Assembly (NCBI GenBank): GCA_029378245.1
Contig: JARKIF010000075.1
Coordinates: 91,768 to 155,767, forward strand
From: Roridomyces roridus
Lineage: Eukaryota; Basidiomycota; Agaricomycetes; Agaricales; Mycenaceae
Direction: 5' to 3'
DNA length: 64,000 nucleotides
A model generated the notes under the pieces. It did no database searches, was not told the DNA's origin, and saw nothing but the letters and a program-made list of their open reading frames with translations. Below are positions 1 through 10,270 of this stretch, one piece after another. Both the position numbers and the translations under genes were made by a program. The first letter of the stretch is position 1; every line of letters starts with the position of its first letter.

Positions 1-92
1 GCAGATGCAGAGTCAAGTCGCGCAGATGACGCGTCGTGTTGATTGCCGCGTCCAAGACATGTGATGGAAACCAACTTGACTCTTGCACTCAC

Positions 93-624
93 CTGCATCT
101 CGCATGATCGCGCTGAGGAAGTCATCCTCGTCCTCATCCGCCAGAATCTCCTCTGCAACACTCGCTCCTCCAAACCCCAATCTCTTGGCAACGCCCTCCG
201 CGTTCAGGATGCCGAAGACCTCCGCCTCGTCTCGCAAGCGTGCATGCGATGCATTGAAGTCACCTCCGTCATCCCCAGCGTCAAATTCGGCCCTGTGCTC
301 CCGGTATCCACTCCACATCGCTTGCTCGGCATTACTCATCCCCCGCGCAAGGGCGCTCGCCACCGGTCCTTGCAGTGGGGCGGGTGGAGGGTCTTCCACT
401 GCCTTCAGCAGCGCTCCCTCCGTACTCCTCTCCTTTGCGAGCGCCTCCGCCTGCATTCTCGCCGACTCTGCCTGCTCGACCGCCTTTTGGTGCGCTTGCG
501 TCTTCAAGTGTGATGCTCCACTTTTGACGGACATCCATCGCTCGGTTTGTGTGCCAACGCCGCAAGCCCGACACTTCACCTGTTCTCGCGTCGCATTGAA
601 GATAAAATCTACGTGCCAAGTCAT
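93..624 (-). CDS. zinc-finger protein, 5' exon (runs off the window)
   Basis: This is the first exon of a leftward gene. The ATG at 624 opens about 175 codons that end at a good splice donor (GTGAGT) at 92, and the next exon would lie outside the window. Residues 17-45 hold a C-x2-C ... H-x5-H arrangement (CRAC followed by HLKTQAH) that looks like a BED/C2H2-type zinc finger. An alanine/glutamate-rich, probably coiled-coil stretch and an acidic C-terminal part follow (ILADEDEDDF). I do not recognise a characterised family. The layout of a finger followed by an acidic region is common in N-termini of DNA-transposon-encoded proteins of mushrooms, so a transposon origin is possible but unproven. 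It is divergent from the next gene, with roughly 260 bases of shared upstream sequence. Confidence 0.55.
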
Positions 625-884
625 CAGCTAAACAGAAGATGGACGCCTTCCTGGGATGCCTGCCTTCCTCCCTCAAGTTTTTTGCTTTGGGCGGCATGGA
701 TGTGAAAGACTCGAAGCGACGGCAATCTGTGGTGTCTCTCCACACCTCCCTCCCAACCTCTTCACCCATTTCACAAGCTCCAAATCAAGATTTCCCCTTC
801 CATTCGCCTCCGAGCTTTGATAAAAACCAGCCTGCCCGGTCTTCAATTGCCCATCACCCATCCTCTTCCCCAGCTTTGTTCCTC

Positions 885-2354
885 ATGCAGTTGTTCTCCT
901 CCTCGCCTTCGTCCTCGGGCCCAATGAGCGACGTTTTCTCCGCCATGGAACAAGACTCGCCGCTGGCTCCTCGCACCACTGCGGCCAACAAGCGGCGTCT
1001 CGAGACCGACTCCGACGACGAGGACGGCCGCGTTGCTCCTACCTTGATCATCCCAGGTCAAAACGCGATCCAGGCCGTCGAGCGCTACGCCGAGCGCAAG
1101 AAGCTCCGGGCTGAGCAGACGGCCGAGGCCATTCTCCTGCTCCAGGTAAGAGACGTATACATTCCTGCTCGACTACGACTAATAGCCGCACAAAGGACCT
1201 GGATGCCGTGCGTGACGCAAAGATTCTCGTCGGGATCCACCAGCTTTCGAACCAACTCGGGGAGCTTGTGTCGGCCAAGGCGCCGTACGTCGTGTCGAGT
1301 GATCTAGCGGTCAGTTGTTTGTCTTGTACTGTGGGGGCTAGCTGACAACTTCTACTAGCTTAACATTGCCAAGTATGCCGCCGCCATCTTCAACTCCTCG
1401 AAGATCAGTGCGTACAAGGGAGCTGGACCGGTTAATATGTTGTTGGTGCGTCGCATGTTTCTCATTTACATTCATTCATTCATCCATTCGGCATAGGCAA
1501 TCCTCAAGAAGAACCGATTCGACCTCCCGCCGGGCATTGAGAATAACCCGGCTGACTGGAGCAAGGTTGTAGACGCCACACAAGAGGCGTTCACTCAGTT
1601 CCGGGCGAAAGTCAAGAAATTGGTATGTCTTCGGCTGGATCTTATTTCCCTCTAATCCCATCAACAGCTCCGCACAAGCGTCGGCATCACCAGGAGCAAC
1701 ACCGAGCCTGCCCCCGCGGCTGAGCAACAAAACATCTACGAGCTGGCCCAGGCCATGGTCGCGGGTACTCAGTGCACTGTGACCATCGAGTTTTGTGCTC
1801 GTGTCGCACTCATGGTATGTTTCTACCCATTTATTTATTTGTACTCTCGCTGATACATCGTACAGCGGAAGGTGTACCTCGAGCACTCGGGCGGCAAGTA
1901 CTGGGACAAGCTCGATGCGCACCTCGCAGAGATTCGCAAGGTTGCCAAGGGTGATGCCCGTAAAATTGCCCGGTATTTCTCTCACTCGTTGATTCCCAAT
2001 AAAATTCTGATGCACCTCAGCGCGTTCCGTCACATTCTCGACGAGGACCGCCGCCTTCATGGCGTGAATGACTACGACATCACCGACGGCGACATCCCGA
2101 CGTTGCAGCAAGAGGTTGACGATCTCATCGATGCCGCGGCGCTCGACAAGGCCACCTCCGCTGCTGGCACCTCCAACGCGAGCACCTCCACCGCGGGGGC
2201 TTCTTCAGTGGCGACCACATCGGTAACAGCCTCCAATCCAGTTTCGGCGGAGGCGGCTCAACGAGCGGTGCAGGCTGTGGTGGCCCGGGAGGCGGCTGCG
2301 GCTGCTGTGGCATCTCCCGCTAGCTCCGCGGGCGACCCGCGCCTTGGTCAATAG
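885..2354 (+). CDS. hypothetical basidiomycete protein, six exons
   Basis: Six exons can be joined in one frame: 885(or 924)-1145, 1196-1309, 1359-1445, 1497-1622, 1668-1814 and 1866-2354. All introns are 45-51 bases with GT-AG ends. The product is about 390 residues. It has an acidic, charged N-terminus (TDSDDEDG), a long probably helical middle (AKYAAAIFNSSK, HSLIPNKILMHLSAFRHIL) and a low-complexity Ala/Thr/Ser tail. There is no signal peptide, membrane segment or catalytic motif that I recognise. Start choice: ATGs at 885, 924 and 942 are in the same frame, and 924 (MSDVF) is the most natural. It is transcribed away from the zinc-finger gene at 624, which suggests a pair. Its function is unknown. 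The clean intron set says it is, or recently was, a real gene. Confidence 0.65.
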
Positions 2355-3482
2355 TTCACCCGTTTGTATACAAAGTTTAATACAATTTAAATGCACTTTT
2401 ACATTATTACTGGCATGTGGGCGACAGGTAACTGGCGGCGCGGACGCCAGATGACTCTACAGCTGGCATTCAGCTCCTTGCTCCAGCCGTGACCAGCCAA
2501 AGCTGGATCCATCCTGGTCCCATTGAAGATGAGAGCTGGTATCCAGCCGACTACCATCCGGATACCATCTGTCAGCAACATCGGGCACACATCTTGCGCC
2601 CAGCTGACCGGCAGCTGGGTGCACTCTGGCGGTGTACCTGTATGGTATAACTTGTCAGTGGGAGCTCATGGATGCTGGAAAAGCTTAGTTGTCCTCAAAA
2701 AGTGGAAATTCAATGTGCAGAGTCCTCCATTCAATTTTCATTGCCGAGCTGAACATTGGGTTGAAAGTTCAGCACTTGTTCTCAGGTGTCTTGAGTGTCA
2801 ATGCCATACCAAAACTGACCAGGATGAAGCCTAGGATACTCTACTTCATTAATCCAATGTCCCAGGTACAGGAACAGAGCTACATATATGCCCCGAGACC
2901 AGACAGTGTTGTTTTTCAGCTCTGATCTGTGGCCGGATTTTTGCATAGGGTCAACCATCACACCATCGAGTCTGTACATCTTCTGGGCATCTCATAGGAT
3001 CCAAAATAGCACAACTGATCAATCAAGACCCAGAAATATGGCTTATCGGGGCTGTTGGGAAGCTCCTTGCTCAGGCTGTATATACAGATCATGCAAAAAT
3101 CAACATCAGGCAACCACCCACCATGCACGTCTGCATGAGTTGCCTTTCTTACACTCTAGGTGTAACTCAGTGACAGATAAAAGATCAAACACACAGATTT
3201 GACGGAAACCAGATTTTAAAATGGATCACTTTCATTTTTGTGATCGCTCTGCTTTAGCAAGGAGAGGGTCAGGCAACTCAATATTTTACGGGTATATACT
3301 AGACCCTGTAAGCTTCCTTTGAAGACCTTAACATTGCCCAGAAGTGGCGTGGCTGTGAAGCAATGCATCAAACAATTTCGAACCACGCGTGATCCATTAC
3401 TTTTTCCGAGTCAGTGTACATGCTTACCCTTCCAGACCTCCACACGAAGTGGCCACAGGTTTCTATTGTTTGCTTAACTATA
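2355..3482. other. no gene recognised
   Basis: This stretch follows the stop of the six-exon gene. I see only short, unconserved reading frames, no consistent intron-exon pattern and no tRNA. An AT-rich segment just after the stop (around 2365-2395) would suit a 3' untranslated region. The rest looks like ordinary intergenic sequence leading up to a MITE. Confidence 0.5.
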
Positions 3483-3632
3483 CTGTAGAGTTTCGATCAA
3501 TTCGAAAATGCACGTGACTTTTTATTTTTCCGACAAATCTCCAAAAATCCGATAAATCGAGAAAAAATTAATGGCACTATTTTCAGAAATCGGCCGTGAC
3601 GCGTGACATTCGAATTGATCGAAACTCTACAG
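3483..3632. mobile_element. 150-bp MITE, Tc1/mariner-like
   Basis: The ends are inverted repeats about 28 bases long: CTGTAGAGTTTCGATCAATT at the left, with its complement at the right ending CTCTACAG, differing by a two-base indel. Both ends are bordered by TA (3481-3482 and 3633-3634), as expected for a TA target duplication of Tc1/mariner-type elements. The AT-rich interior has no coding capacity. It is a non-autonomous element, and the source transposase is not in this window. Confidence 0.8.
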
Positions 3633-3634
3633 TA

Positions 3635-4161
3635 GCAACCGCAGCTGCAACATGCCGAACAGTGGTAAATGGTCCGTAATCAAACATTGATGTCAGTGAC
3701 CGGAGCCATCGTCTCGGATGTCCACCCGTGGAAGGTGAGCCAAAATGTCCGTAGAGATCATACTTATGAGCGCCACGTCGGTTTCCACTTGAAGATCCGC
3801 CTCGAGGGTGCCTTCCGAACAAGTAAACATTCGACTGTGTACCAGAACACTGTCGCGCTCGCGCCCGCGCTGACCGGGTACAGGTCATTCCGAGTCCTCG
3901 GATCACATCCCGAGTCCCACGGAGTTACAGGTTCAATTCCGTCCACGTCGCATACACGTAGCTTCCGTTTCATTAGTTGCTAGCGTACTGCCTCTTTCTG
4001 TACTATATCTACTTGGGCTCATCCCCCACAAAAGAAACAAGTTTCCCCACGTTACGACCCAGCTTCCAGTCTCGATCCCGCGTGCCTGCCTTTGTCGTTG
4101 CAGCCGCTCTCCGTTGTCCCTCGTCGTCTTCGTCCTACGTCCCGTACGCCGGCGTGCTTCC
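3635..4161. other. no gene recognised; pyrimidine-rich 3' part
   Basis: There is no conserved reading frame. From about 4030 to 4160 the plus strand is strongly C/T-rich, which is typical of fungal promoter and 5' leader sequence and may belong to the short gene that follows. Confidence 0.35.
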
Positions 4162-4479
4162 ATGCCGCTCGCTGCGCTCGCCGTCTCGTCCCTCGTCGTA
4201 TACGCTCTCTACTCCCTCGCTCTCGCCCTCGCCTCCGTCCCCGCCGCATCGGCGTTTAGCAGCCTCGCGCTGAACGCATCAAGCCGCAGCACCAAGCCGG
4301 ACTCGACCCTCTCGCACCTACAGATCCCTCCCACTCATATCCTTGCTGCCGCGTTCCCTGTTGTTTGGGTTTTGCTCGCGCTTGGACGGTGGGTAGGTTC
4401 GTCAACACACGCGAGAAGGGAAACAGTGGGTAACGAGGGAAGAAAACCCATGACAGTCTCCAGAACAACTGTTCAATAA
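4162..4479 (+). CDS. possible small membrane protein
   Basis: This is a single open frame of about 105 codons from ATG 4162, preceded by a long C/T-rich stretch. The product would have two hydrophobic segments, near residues 3-30 (LAALAVSSLVVYALYSLALA) and 55-75 (ILAAAFPVVWVLLALG), separated by a Ser/Thr-rich loop. The end (after GRWVG) may be an unspliced intron starting GTAGGT near 4393. I recognise no family. The hydrophobic pattern and upstream sequence are the only support, so this is a tentative call. Confidence 0.3.
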   Translation: MPLAALAVSSLVVYALYSLALALASVPAASAFSSLALNASSRSTKPDSTLSHLQIPPTHILAAAFPVVWVLLALGRWVGSSTHARRETVGNEGRKPMTVSRTTVQ

Positions 4480-4992
4480 CAAGCACACGAAAACGAGATA
4501 GGCGCTAGGACATGGTCATTTGGATTGAAGGCGTCTGAATACATGTTTGAACCCAACGGTTCAACGCAAGGTAAAGAGAAAGGCTACAGTCCAGCGAGCG
4601 CAGCTGGCCTCGGCTTATGGCCATTTGGACAAAAAGCGCCGGTGAACTGGAATTTGCATGAATACAAAATACGAGTGCCGGCGTAGACCTGCTTCCTCGA
4701 GAATACCCTACTTGGCTGCCGATAGAATCCCGTAACACAAGCACGACATGGGTGGTTGCCGTCCGACAATACAAAGAAGGGAGAAACAGCGAGTGCATCC
4801 AGCATTCACCGGTCATGTTCACAATTCTGGAGGATGCACAGAATCGAAGGAAGCGCCGGCGGCCACAGATAGTATTGGAATATTGATACACAGTACAAAC
4901 AGAGCAGTATGGATACAGTGAAGGTCGACATGGTCGAGGACATTCGTAGAAGTAGATCATGAGATGCGTCGAAGGGGAATCGAGTAGGATAA
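4480..4992. other. no gene recognised
   Basis: This is sequence between the small membrane frame and the 3' end of the leftward gene at 4993. The open frames here are short, lack conserved motifs, and partly represent the 3' untranslated region of that gene. Confidence 0.4.
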
Positions 4993-5817
4993 TTACAAGC
5001 ACTTCGAAGCGCGTGGGATGGCACCACTACCCAGCATAACGCCGCCCGTCATAACACGGGTGACGCCACCTTGGTAGAGGTAGGTGGTCGTCGTCGTCGA
5101 CGGCAAGGTTTTGGTCGCAGGGTAGTGCTGACGAGGCTGCGCCACAGACGAGGAAGAAGCGAAGAGATGCTTCTTGGAGCGGTCGGCGGTAGTAGCTGTG
5201 GCCCGACGCTGAGGGGCGCGGTACAGGAGCGGTGGTGCCGCGGGGAGGACGCTGGAGGACTTGGCAGGCGAGGAGCACTCCGAGTCTGCGAGGGTCGTAG
5301 CTGAGTCCGTGGAGTACGAGCTGCAGGAGGAGCTGTGCTCCGAGTCGGCGTCAGACTCGGAGTCAGAATCGTCGGCCGTGGGCAGAGTTGGGATGCGGAT
5401 AGTCTTGGGCGACTCGGGCGAGCGCCTCACACTGCGTAGGCGTGCAGAGAGGAGCGTTGCACGAAGGCGAGCGTGGGAGATCGGGACGACGCTACCCTGA
5501 GTTTCCTCGCTCCACAAATCCACCACAGGTGCGTCACCAATGCGGGCCTTGACATACCCAGGGCCGTAGAGCAGCAAGAGGTCGCGACTGCCGCTCAGGG
5601 CTTGGAGCCAGGCGGCCCACGGGATGCTAGACCCGATGGACGCAGCGAGAAGGGCCGGGGGAGGCGTGGTGGTAGATGAGAGAGCCAATGTGGTGGCTGG
5701 TGCAGGTAGGGAGGCGTTGAGGATCAGCTGGGCGGTGGCAATAGCTGCAGCAGGCGCCACAGTGGCCAGAGGCTTGGTGAGGAATGTGATGACGTGGGGG
5801 ATGGCAGCGGCGGACAT
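4993..5817 (-). CDS. hypothetical protein, 274 aa, Ser/acidic-rich middle
   Basis: This is an intron-free frame from ATG 5817 to stop 4993, with a TATA-like GTATAAAGG about 170 bases upstream on the same strand. Residues 1-100 are moderately hydrophobic and alanine-rich (IPHVITFLTKPLATVAPAAA), followed by LLLLYGPGYVKARIGDAPVVDLW. The middle is a run of Asp/Ser repeats (DDSDSESDADSEHSSSCSS). The C-terminus ends with a glycine-rich TGGVMLGSGA. The hydrophobic head, polar linker and conserved-looking tail resemble unassigned membrane-associated basidiomycete proteins. No enzyme motif is visible. An upstream in-frame ATG at 5874 exists, but MSAAAIPHV at 5817 fits better after the TATA box. Confidence 0.6.
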   Translation of the reverse strand: MSAAAIPHVITFLTKPLATVAPAAAIATAQLILNASLPAPATTLALSSTTTPPPALLAASIGSSIPWAAWLQALSGSRDLLLLYGPGYVKARIGDAPVVDLWSEETQGSVVPISHARLRATLLSARLRSVRRSPESPKTIRIPTLPTADDSDSESDADSEHSSSCSSYSTDSATTLADSECSSPAKSSSVLPAAPPLLYRAPQRRATATTADRSKKHLFASSSSVAQPRQHYPATKTLPSTTTTTYLYQGGVTRVMTGGVMLGSGAIPRASKCL

Positions 5818-5985
5818 CGTGAAATCTGAAATATGGGTCAGAATCTGGTGGAGTTGGTGGCCAAGCAGACGCACCAGGCGTTAAAAGTCGTCGAGGAGCC
5901 TTGAAAGAACAGAGGCGCGGAAGAGCTGGAGTGGGCAGATGGGAGGAGACGATGGGTCTTGAGGTTCTGGGTCGCCACGGGGCAA

Positions 5986-5994
5986 CCTTTATAC
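5986..5994 (-). promoter_or_regulatory. TATA box of the 274-aa gene
   Basis: The minus strand reads GTATAAAGG, a good TATA element, about 170 bases upstream of the ATG at 5817. No other candidate gene lies on this side. Confidence 0.5.
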
Positions 5995-6029
5995 GCCAGC
6001 AACAATGGGAGAATCGGTCCATTATTCAC

Positions 6030-7015
6030 TCAAGAGAGCACAATGAAAGGGATGTTATTTGGTCACCCAAACAAAAGCGGCAATTGTCCGAGTCATCCGG
6101 CCATCAACACGGCTTTCTTAACACCACCACCATCTCGCAGTCGCGCTCGACACCAGACTTCACCGTACGCGTCTTCTCGGAACACTTGTGGCAGCGACTA
6201 GGGCCACTCTGAGTCTCTGGCTCGGATCTAGAACCGCGGTATGTTGTCCGGCACATCAAATCTTTCGCAGCTCGCTCCCGCTCTCAGTGTACCTGCCGCC
6301 AACCTCCTGAATACAATCCCGACTCAGTCAGCAAAACTACCACTGTTTCTACGACCTCGTTGTTCATCCTCCCGGCCCCCGGGGCCCAGGCCACCTCACT
6401 TTGGAGTTTTGGTGCTCAGACGTCGCCGACTCGCATCTCCCGTCAAGTGAAAAGACCACAACTGCATTGCTCTGGTACCCGGGGACCTTCTCTCGATTAA
6501 ACTTCATGTCTCTCCGTTGAGCGATTTGCTGGGCATTCTTTACCTGCTTATCTGTCTCAATCATCCCATTCTCCGGAACGCTATGGGATTCTGGCTTTGG
6601 ACCGCTCCTTCATCGAAAGCGCACCCTCACATCGCAATACTGAAGGACGGGTGGAATCAACTACGGTACCAGTCTGATTCGTTTGCTCCTGCTACGAGAT
6701 TCAGGATTGCTGCGATGAGGCAAAGAAATCGAAGCTCACGCTGAACCAACGCTGGACTAACAAGTACTCTCCGTGTCTCTAAACTCCGCATGGTACGCAG
6801 AATACTCGATCGATCGCCGGTAGCTCTTCAGCGGAGGCATCGGACGGAATACAGTAGAGGCGGTGCTCCACCAGGATACCCCTCAGTTGGCGCACATCGC
6901 TCAATTTCACCCTCCTATTCTGACCAACATGTCTTACCAATCCGTACGTCACCAGTCTCACAAATTTATTTCCGGGCGGCTTTGGAGCAACACTATGTAT
7001 AGGAGATGCCAATTT
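6030..7015. other. no gene recognised
   Basis: Only short unconserved frames occur here. I found no tRNA-like arm, inverted repeat or exon series that I could support. Confidence 0.4.
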
Positions 7016-7021
7016 TATGGC

Positions 7022-7029
7022 TATATAAA
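7022..7029 (+). promoter_or_regulatory. TATA box of the small gene at 7072
   Basis: TATATAAA lies about 45 bases before the ATG at 7072. Together with the compact spacing it supports transcription of the short frame that follows. Confidence 0.55.
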
Positions 7030-7071
7030 CGCTCCGCTGGACTCATCCCACCCTCAACGAAACATACCACG

Positions 7072-7320
7072 ATGAGCCTCATGACCCATATCCTCCCCTC
7101 ACCCACAACCACATCCAAGCCTACCTCCCATCGACGTCCTCTCCGCGAACGACGCGGATTCACGCTATCGCTAAGCCGGGACGGGGAGCCTGCTACGGTG
7201 GAGGCTGATCCCAAAGGGGACGGGAGCACCAGACCTGATAGACATCTTGCCTCCCGATTAGCACATGAAGGGATTTACGCGCAGCAGAACACGCCGAATA
7301 TGGAGCGGCTTTGGTGGTGA
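7072..7320 (+). CDS. small unassigned protein, 82 aa
   Basis: This is an uninterrupted 82-codon frame starting 45 bases after a strong TATA box. The product is basic, proline- and serine-rich in its first 30 residues (MSLMTHILPSPTTTSK) and polar thereafter (RERRGFTLSLSRDGEP ... NMERLWW at the end). There is no signal peptide or membrane segment, so a cytosolic or nuclear location is most likely. The short reading frame with a TATA box very near the ATG is also seen in another small gene of this window (start 22166), which suggests the same gene class rather than the same family. Function is unknown. Confidence 0.45.
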   Translation: MSLMTHILPSPTTTSKPTSHRRPLRERRGFTLSLSRDGEPATVEADPKGDGSTRPDRHLASRLAHEGIYAQQNTPNMERLWW

Positions 7321-7439
7321 GTGCTACGACTTTCAAATGGGTCTGTTGCTCATGAGAGGAATCTAGACGTCTAAATCTATCTGTATTAGAGAGAAGTTGA
7401 AATGGTCGTCAATCGACTGATTTGTCTCCTACCAATACG

Positions 7440-7770
7440 TAGATATTTAGACATCGGGTTCTACACTTCTACATACCATTATGTAATGCCCTACAATGTG
7501 GATTGAGGCCGCAAGTGGTTCGATTCCACGCAGTGCAATAGGTAGAAGTGGTCGATGGTGACGTTTTTCTTTTGCAACCGTAAGAAAACGGACGCGGAGC
7601 CGCCTCACTGCGAAGAATATACCACTCAGGAATCGAACTGAGATGCCAGAAGACGAGGGACACGCGGAAGATCATGTTTTGCCACACCACTGGTTGGATG
7701 GAAGATCGCAAAAGCAACAGTTGTCACCGCCAAACTCCAAGCATCATAGGCTCGATTCCCGGGCACCGCA
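7440..7770. repeat. start of tRNA-like array (degenerate copies)
   Basis: Three T-arm-like boxes occur here: GGTTCGATTCCAC near 7516 (plus), AGTTCGATTCCTGAG read on the minus strand near 7620-7640, and GGCTCGATTCCCGGG near 7743 (plus). The minus-strand copy has a box-A-like GTGGTGTGGC upstream. No complete cloverleaf can be folded by eye, so I read these as decayed members of the family described at 8050, 9970 and 10271. Confidence 0.4.
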
Positions 7771-8049
7771 TCAATAGGTTCGACTATTGCCTTAATATTT
7801 TACATCACTACAGTATTTGCCCTCCGCCAACAATTCGAGATCTTGCGGCAATCTTGCGGACTTTCCCCACGGGAGTCTTCGGCCTGGGCAGGCTCCGGCA
7901 TCCCGAGTGCTGCATAACTGCCGCACTCAGTTTGGTTATTGAGCAGGCCGCGACTGGATGAAGGTGTTCAGAAGCGACGGTGTTGAAATCGTCGCATCGG
8001 GGCATGGTTGTGTTTGTAATTATGACAGTCCGAAAGAAAAGTTAGGAAC

Positions 8050-8137
8050 TGGGTGTGGTGTATGAAGCACAGCTGCCGAACTTGAGAGTATGAAGAGAAG
8101 ATCAAGCAGCAGGGCAGGGTTCGATTCCCTTCACCCA
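8050..8137 (+). repeat. tRNA-like element, best-folded long form
   Basis: The sequence folds by hand as a near-cloverleaf. The acceptor is TGGGTG paired with CACCCA. The D-stem GTGT pairs with GCAC across a five-base loop, and the anticodon-type stem GCTGC pairs with GCAGC. The T-arm is AGGG-TTCGATT-CCCT. The would-be anticodon loop is 29 bases long, lacks the usual T33, and the D-loop lacks the GG pair, so this is not a standard tRNA. Box A (TGGTGTATGAAGC) and box B (GGTTCGATTCC) for RNA polymerase III are both present. I read it as a tRNA-derived or tRNA-like repeat unit; whether it is transcribed is unknown. Confidence 0.55.
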
Positions 8138-8360
8138 TTACAGAAATAGGGCGAGGTCTCATACCCTTTTAGAACAGGATCTCAGCAGTGACTGTAGGAA
8201 CCGCTGAAACAAAATGTAAGTACTCACCTACCTGTGGTTGGATCCTGCGACTGTTCCGGGGCCCCGGGGCCGCTTGGCACTTTCCGGGAAAGTTACTAGT
8301 ATACTACAGAGGAAGCCGGATTGAAAAAGACACCAAGGGCGTAAGGATTTCTCTAAACAA

Positions 8361-8446
8361 AGGATGTTGCGTACGGCGCACAGCTGCGGTCGGTGCGGTA
8401 GTGCCACACTGTGACACAGGCGCGGGTTCGATTCCCAGCTATCCGG
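8361..8446 (+). repeat. tRNA-like element
   Basis: It shares the core GTACGGCGCACAGCTG and the box B GGGTTCGATTCCC with the element at 10271, and ends with the same ATCCGGCTAA. The acceptor GGAT pairs with ATCC. Relative to that element it has extra bases in the anticodon-stem region. The D-stem carries one mismatch, so it is probably a decayed copy. Confidence 0.5.
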
Positions 8447-8717
8447 CTAATGTTCTTTCTCGCTGGGGCTATCTTTTTCTTCAGGAGCGGAGGTCGGGGA
8501 CATGTGACAGAATTCGGTTTGGTGTATGCTGACTGCGAAATTCCCACATGAGGGACTGCAGCGACACAAGCGTTCGATCGATCCCTGCGCAGAGCTACAC
8601 ATTGCACTCATTCAGATTTTTCACTGATTCCGCGGCCGGTGTTCAGCCAGGCTCCTACCCAGCCGCACCTTACGAGGCTGGGGAAGTGTGTCGGGGTGTA
8701 TTCACAGTGATATCTGA

Positions 8718-8921
8718 CACGGCGGATAATCAGTTGTCACTTTTCATTTTGGTGCAACTGTCCCTTTTTTTCCAGCACTTGTCATGTTGCACTCTCCTTT
8801 GTCGTTCCTTTGTTCTAAAATAGCACAAAGGAACGACAAAGGGGATGTGTCCCTTTTTTCGAGGCTGAAAAAAGTGACAGATGCACCACAAAGAAAAAGT
8901 GACAACTCTTTATCCGCCGTG
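8718..8921. mobile_element. 204-bp MITE with ~50-bp inverted ends
   Basis: The two ends are inverted copies of CACGGCGGATAA followed by AGTTGTCACTTTT and TTTGGTGCA, similar over about 50 bases, and each is flanked by TGA (8715-8717 and 8922-8924). The centre has a second perfect inverted pair, CCTTTGTCGTTCCTTTG and its complement, separated by about 14 bases, so the whole element can form a long hairpin. It has no coding capacity. The three-base duplication would suit a PIF/Harbinger-type source, but that is inference. Confidence 0.75.
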
Positions 8922-8956
8922 TGAGTAGCGTAATCAGCAAAGACATATCAGTGTTA

Positions 8957-9275
8957 GCCGAGACAAAAACATCCGAACTTCAAGGCCCCCAACCCCTCCA
9001 GGGCGGCTGGCATTTAACAAGCGTAAACAACACAGCCACATTTCGCGAAAACGCCGGGTCTGAACATTCACACTTGTTCGGGAAAATCGTAAATGTGCTG
9101 GGGCAGCTCTGAAAGGCCCCAGACGCCAGTGGCACTCGAGCTGCGAGCACCAGTGACCCCGAGGAAAAGGTTCGTGAACCGCGCCTGGGCCGGTGGCTAT
9201 GTTGTTTACGCTTGTTAAACGCCAGCCGCCGTGGAGGGGTGTGGGCGTTTGAAGTTCGGGTGTTTTTGTCTCGGC
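8957..9275. mobile_element. 319-bp MITE with ~85-bp inverted ends
   Basis: The left end (GCCGAGACAAAAACATCCGA ...) and the right end, read on the other strand (GCCGAGACAAAAACACCCGA ...), match for about 85 bases, down to AACAAGCGTAAACAACA. Both ends abut TA (8955-8956, 9276-9277). There are only scattered differences between the arms, so the insertion is fairly young. It lies 35 bases from the 204-bp MITE, between members of the tRNA-like array. It is non-coding. Confidence 0.75.
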
Positions 9276-9411
9276 TAGCATCAATTTGTCTATCATGATT
9301 ACTCTACTCTGATTACTTAAGCCGTGAGTGCCATAGACATACTGCCCAACCCCGGAACGCGCGGGGGGGTAGGAGCCTGGTGTTCAGCATTCCCAGAAAG
9401 TTGCTTGGGTT

Positions 9412-9515
9412 GGAAATCTATGGCTGCAAGGCAAAGAGGATGTCCTGGAGGACAAGACACGCAACCTGCGGTGCCTGCAACAGCGGTGGGTTCGATTCCC
9501 ATATCTCCAGATGAA
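9412..9515 (+). repeat. tRNA-like element, diverged
   Basis: Box B GGTGGGTTCGATTCCCAT is followed by ATCTCCA. The upstream TGGAAAT can pair with it with one mismatch, as an acceptor stem. A box-A-like TATGGCTGCAAGGC follows the 5' strand. The middle does not fold into a clean anticodon arm. Confidence 0.35.
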
Positions 9516-9969
9516 GTTGCGAAATCGAAGGCCATCGTGTTTTTACACAGTTGACTGGTCCCTGCTTATGACACCTTACTTCATCGAAGTGTAGCGGCTA
9601 ATAGCTATACATAGGGTGCCCCCAGTGCGACGGGGAATGAGGCTACCGGTACTTTGAAACAAAGTAGGTGGATCCCACCAATTCGAACCCAACCCCACGG
9701 CGACCGCGTTGAGTTCGATTATCGCAAGTCACATAGCTGCTCACTGAGTTTTTTCGTGGTCTTTGATATCCGCAGATGTTGTTGACGTTACCTTATTGCG
9801 AAGGAATGTAAGTGGATGCCAGGAGGATGAGTCGGCAAGTTCAATGCAGACCCGATGACCGGCCTTGATTCCCACGCCTCATTCGGTTGGTTGTCGGAAG
9901 ACTGACGGCGGGTCTTACTTCCCTATTTTTTTACACCAGATATCTAGGGCGCAAGAAAGAGTGAAGACT

Positions 9970-10057
9970 TGGGAGTGGTATGTGATGCACAACTGCAGAA
10001 CTTTCATGACGAGTCGGTTGGATCAGCAGCAGGACAGGGTTCGATTCCCTGCACCCA
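9970..10057 (+). repeat. tRNA-like element, long form
   Basis: This is the same architecture as the element at 8050. TGGGAG pairs with CACCCA with one mismatch, the D-arm is GTAT/GCAC, the anticodon-type stem is CTGC/GCAG, and the T-arm CAGGG/CCCTG is perfect. The loop between the anticodon-stem arms is again 29 bases, beginning with a similar GAACTT and ending GATCA. The equal loop length in two otherwise diverged copies argues for a defined family rather than chance. Confidence 0.5.
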
Positions 10058-10270
10058 TTTGTACGGGTCAACATTCTTTTGAAAATATGCTGCTGGTCGG
10101 CGACAGTACTTACGCTTTCGTGGCAGTATGTAATTTGGAAATCGGGCAACTGATCGTTGGATCCTTCCACCTTGAGACTTTCCGAGAAATCACTGCAAAG
10201 CAAACCGGACGAGCTCAATCATGAAAGGTTGTGACCTGCCTTCCCCTGTGTAATTCATAGCTAGTACTAA

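Noticed and set aside
1476..2111. Minus-strand frame of 211 codons
   Set aside because: It lies opposite exons 4-6 of the six-exon gene and crosses its introns, with no motif of its own.
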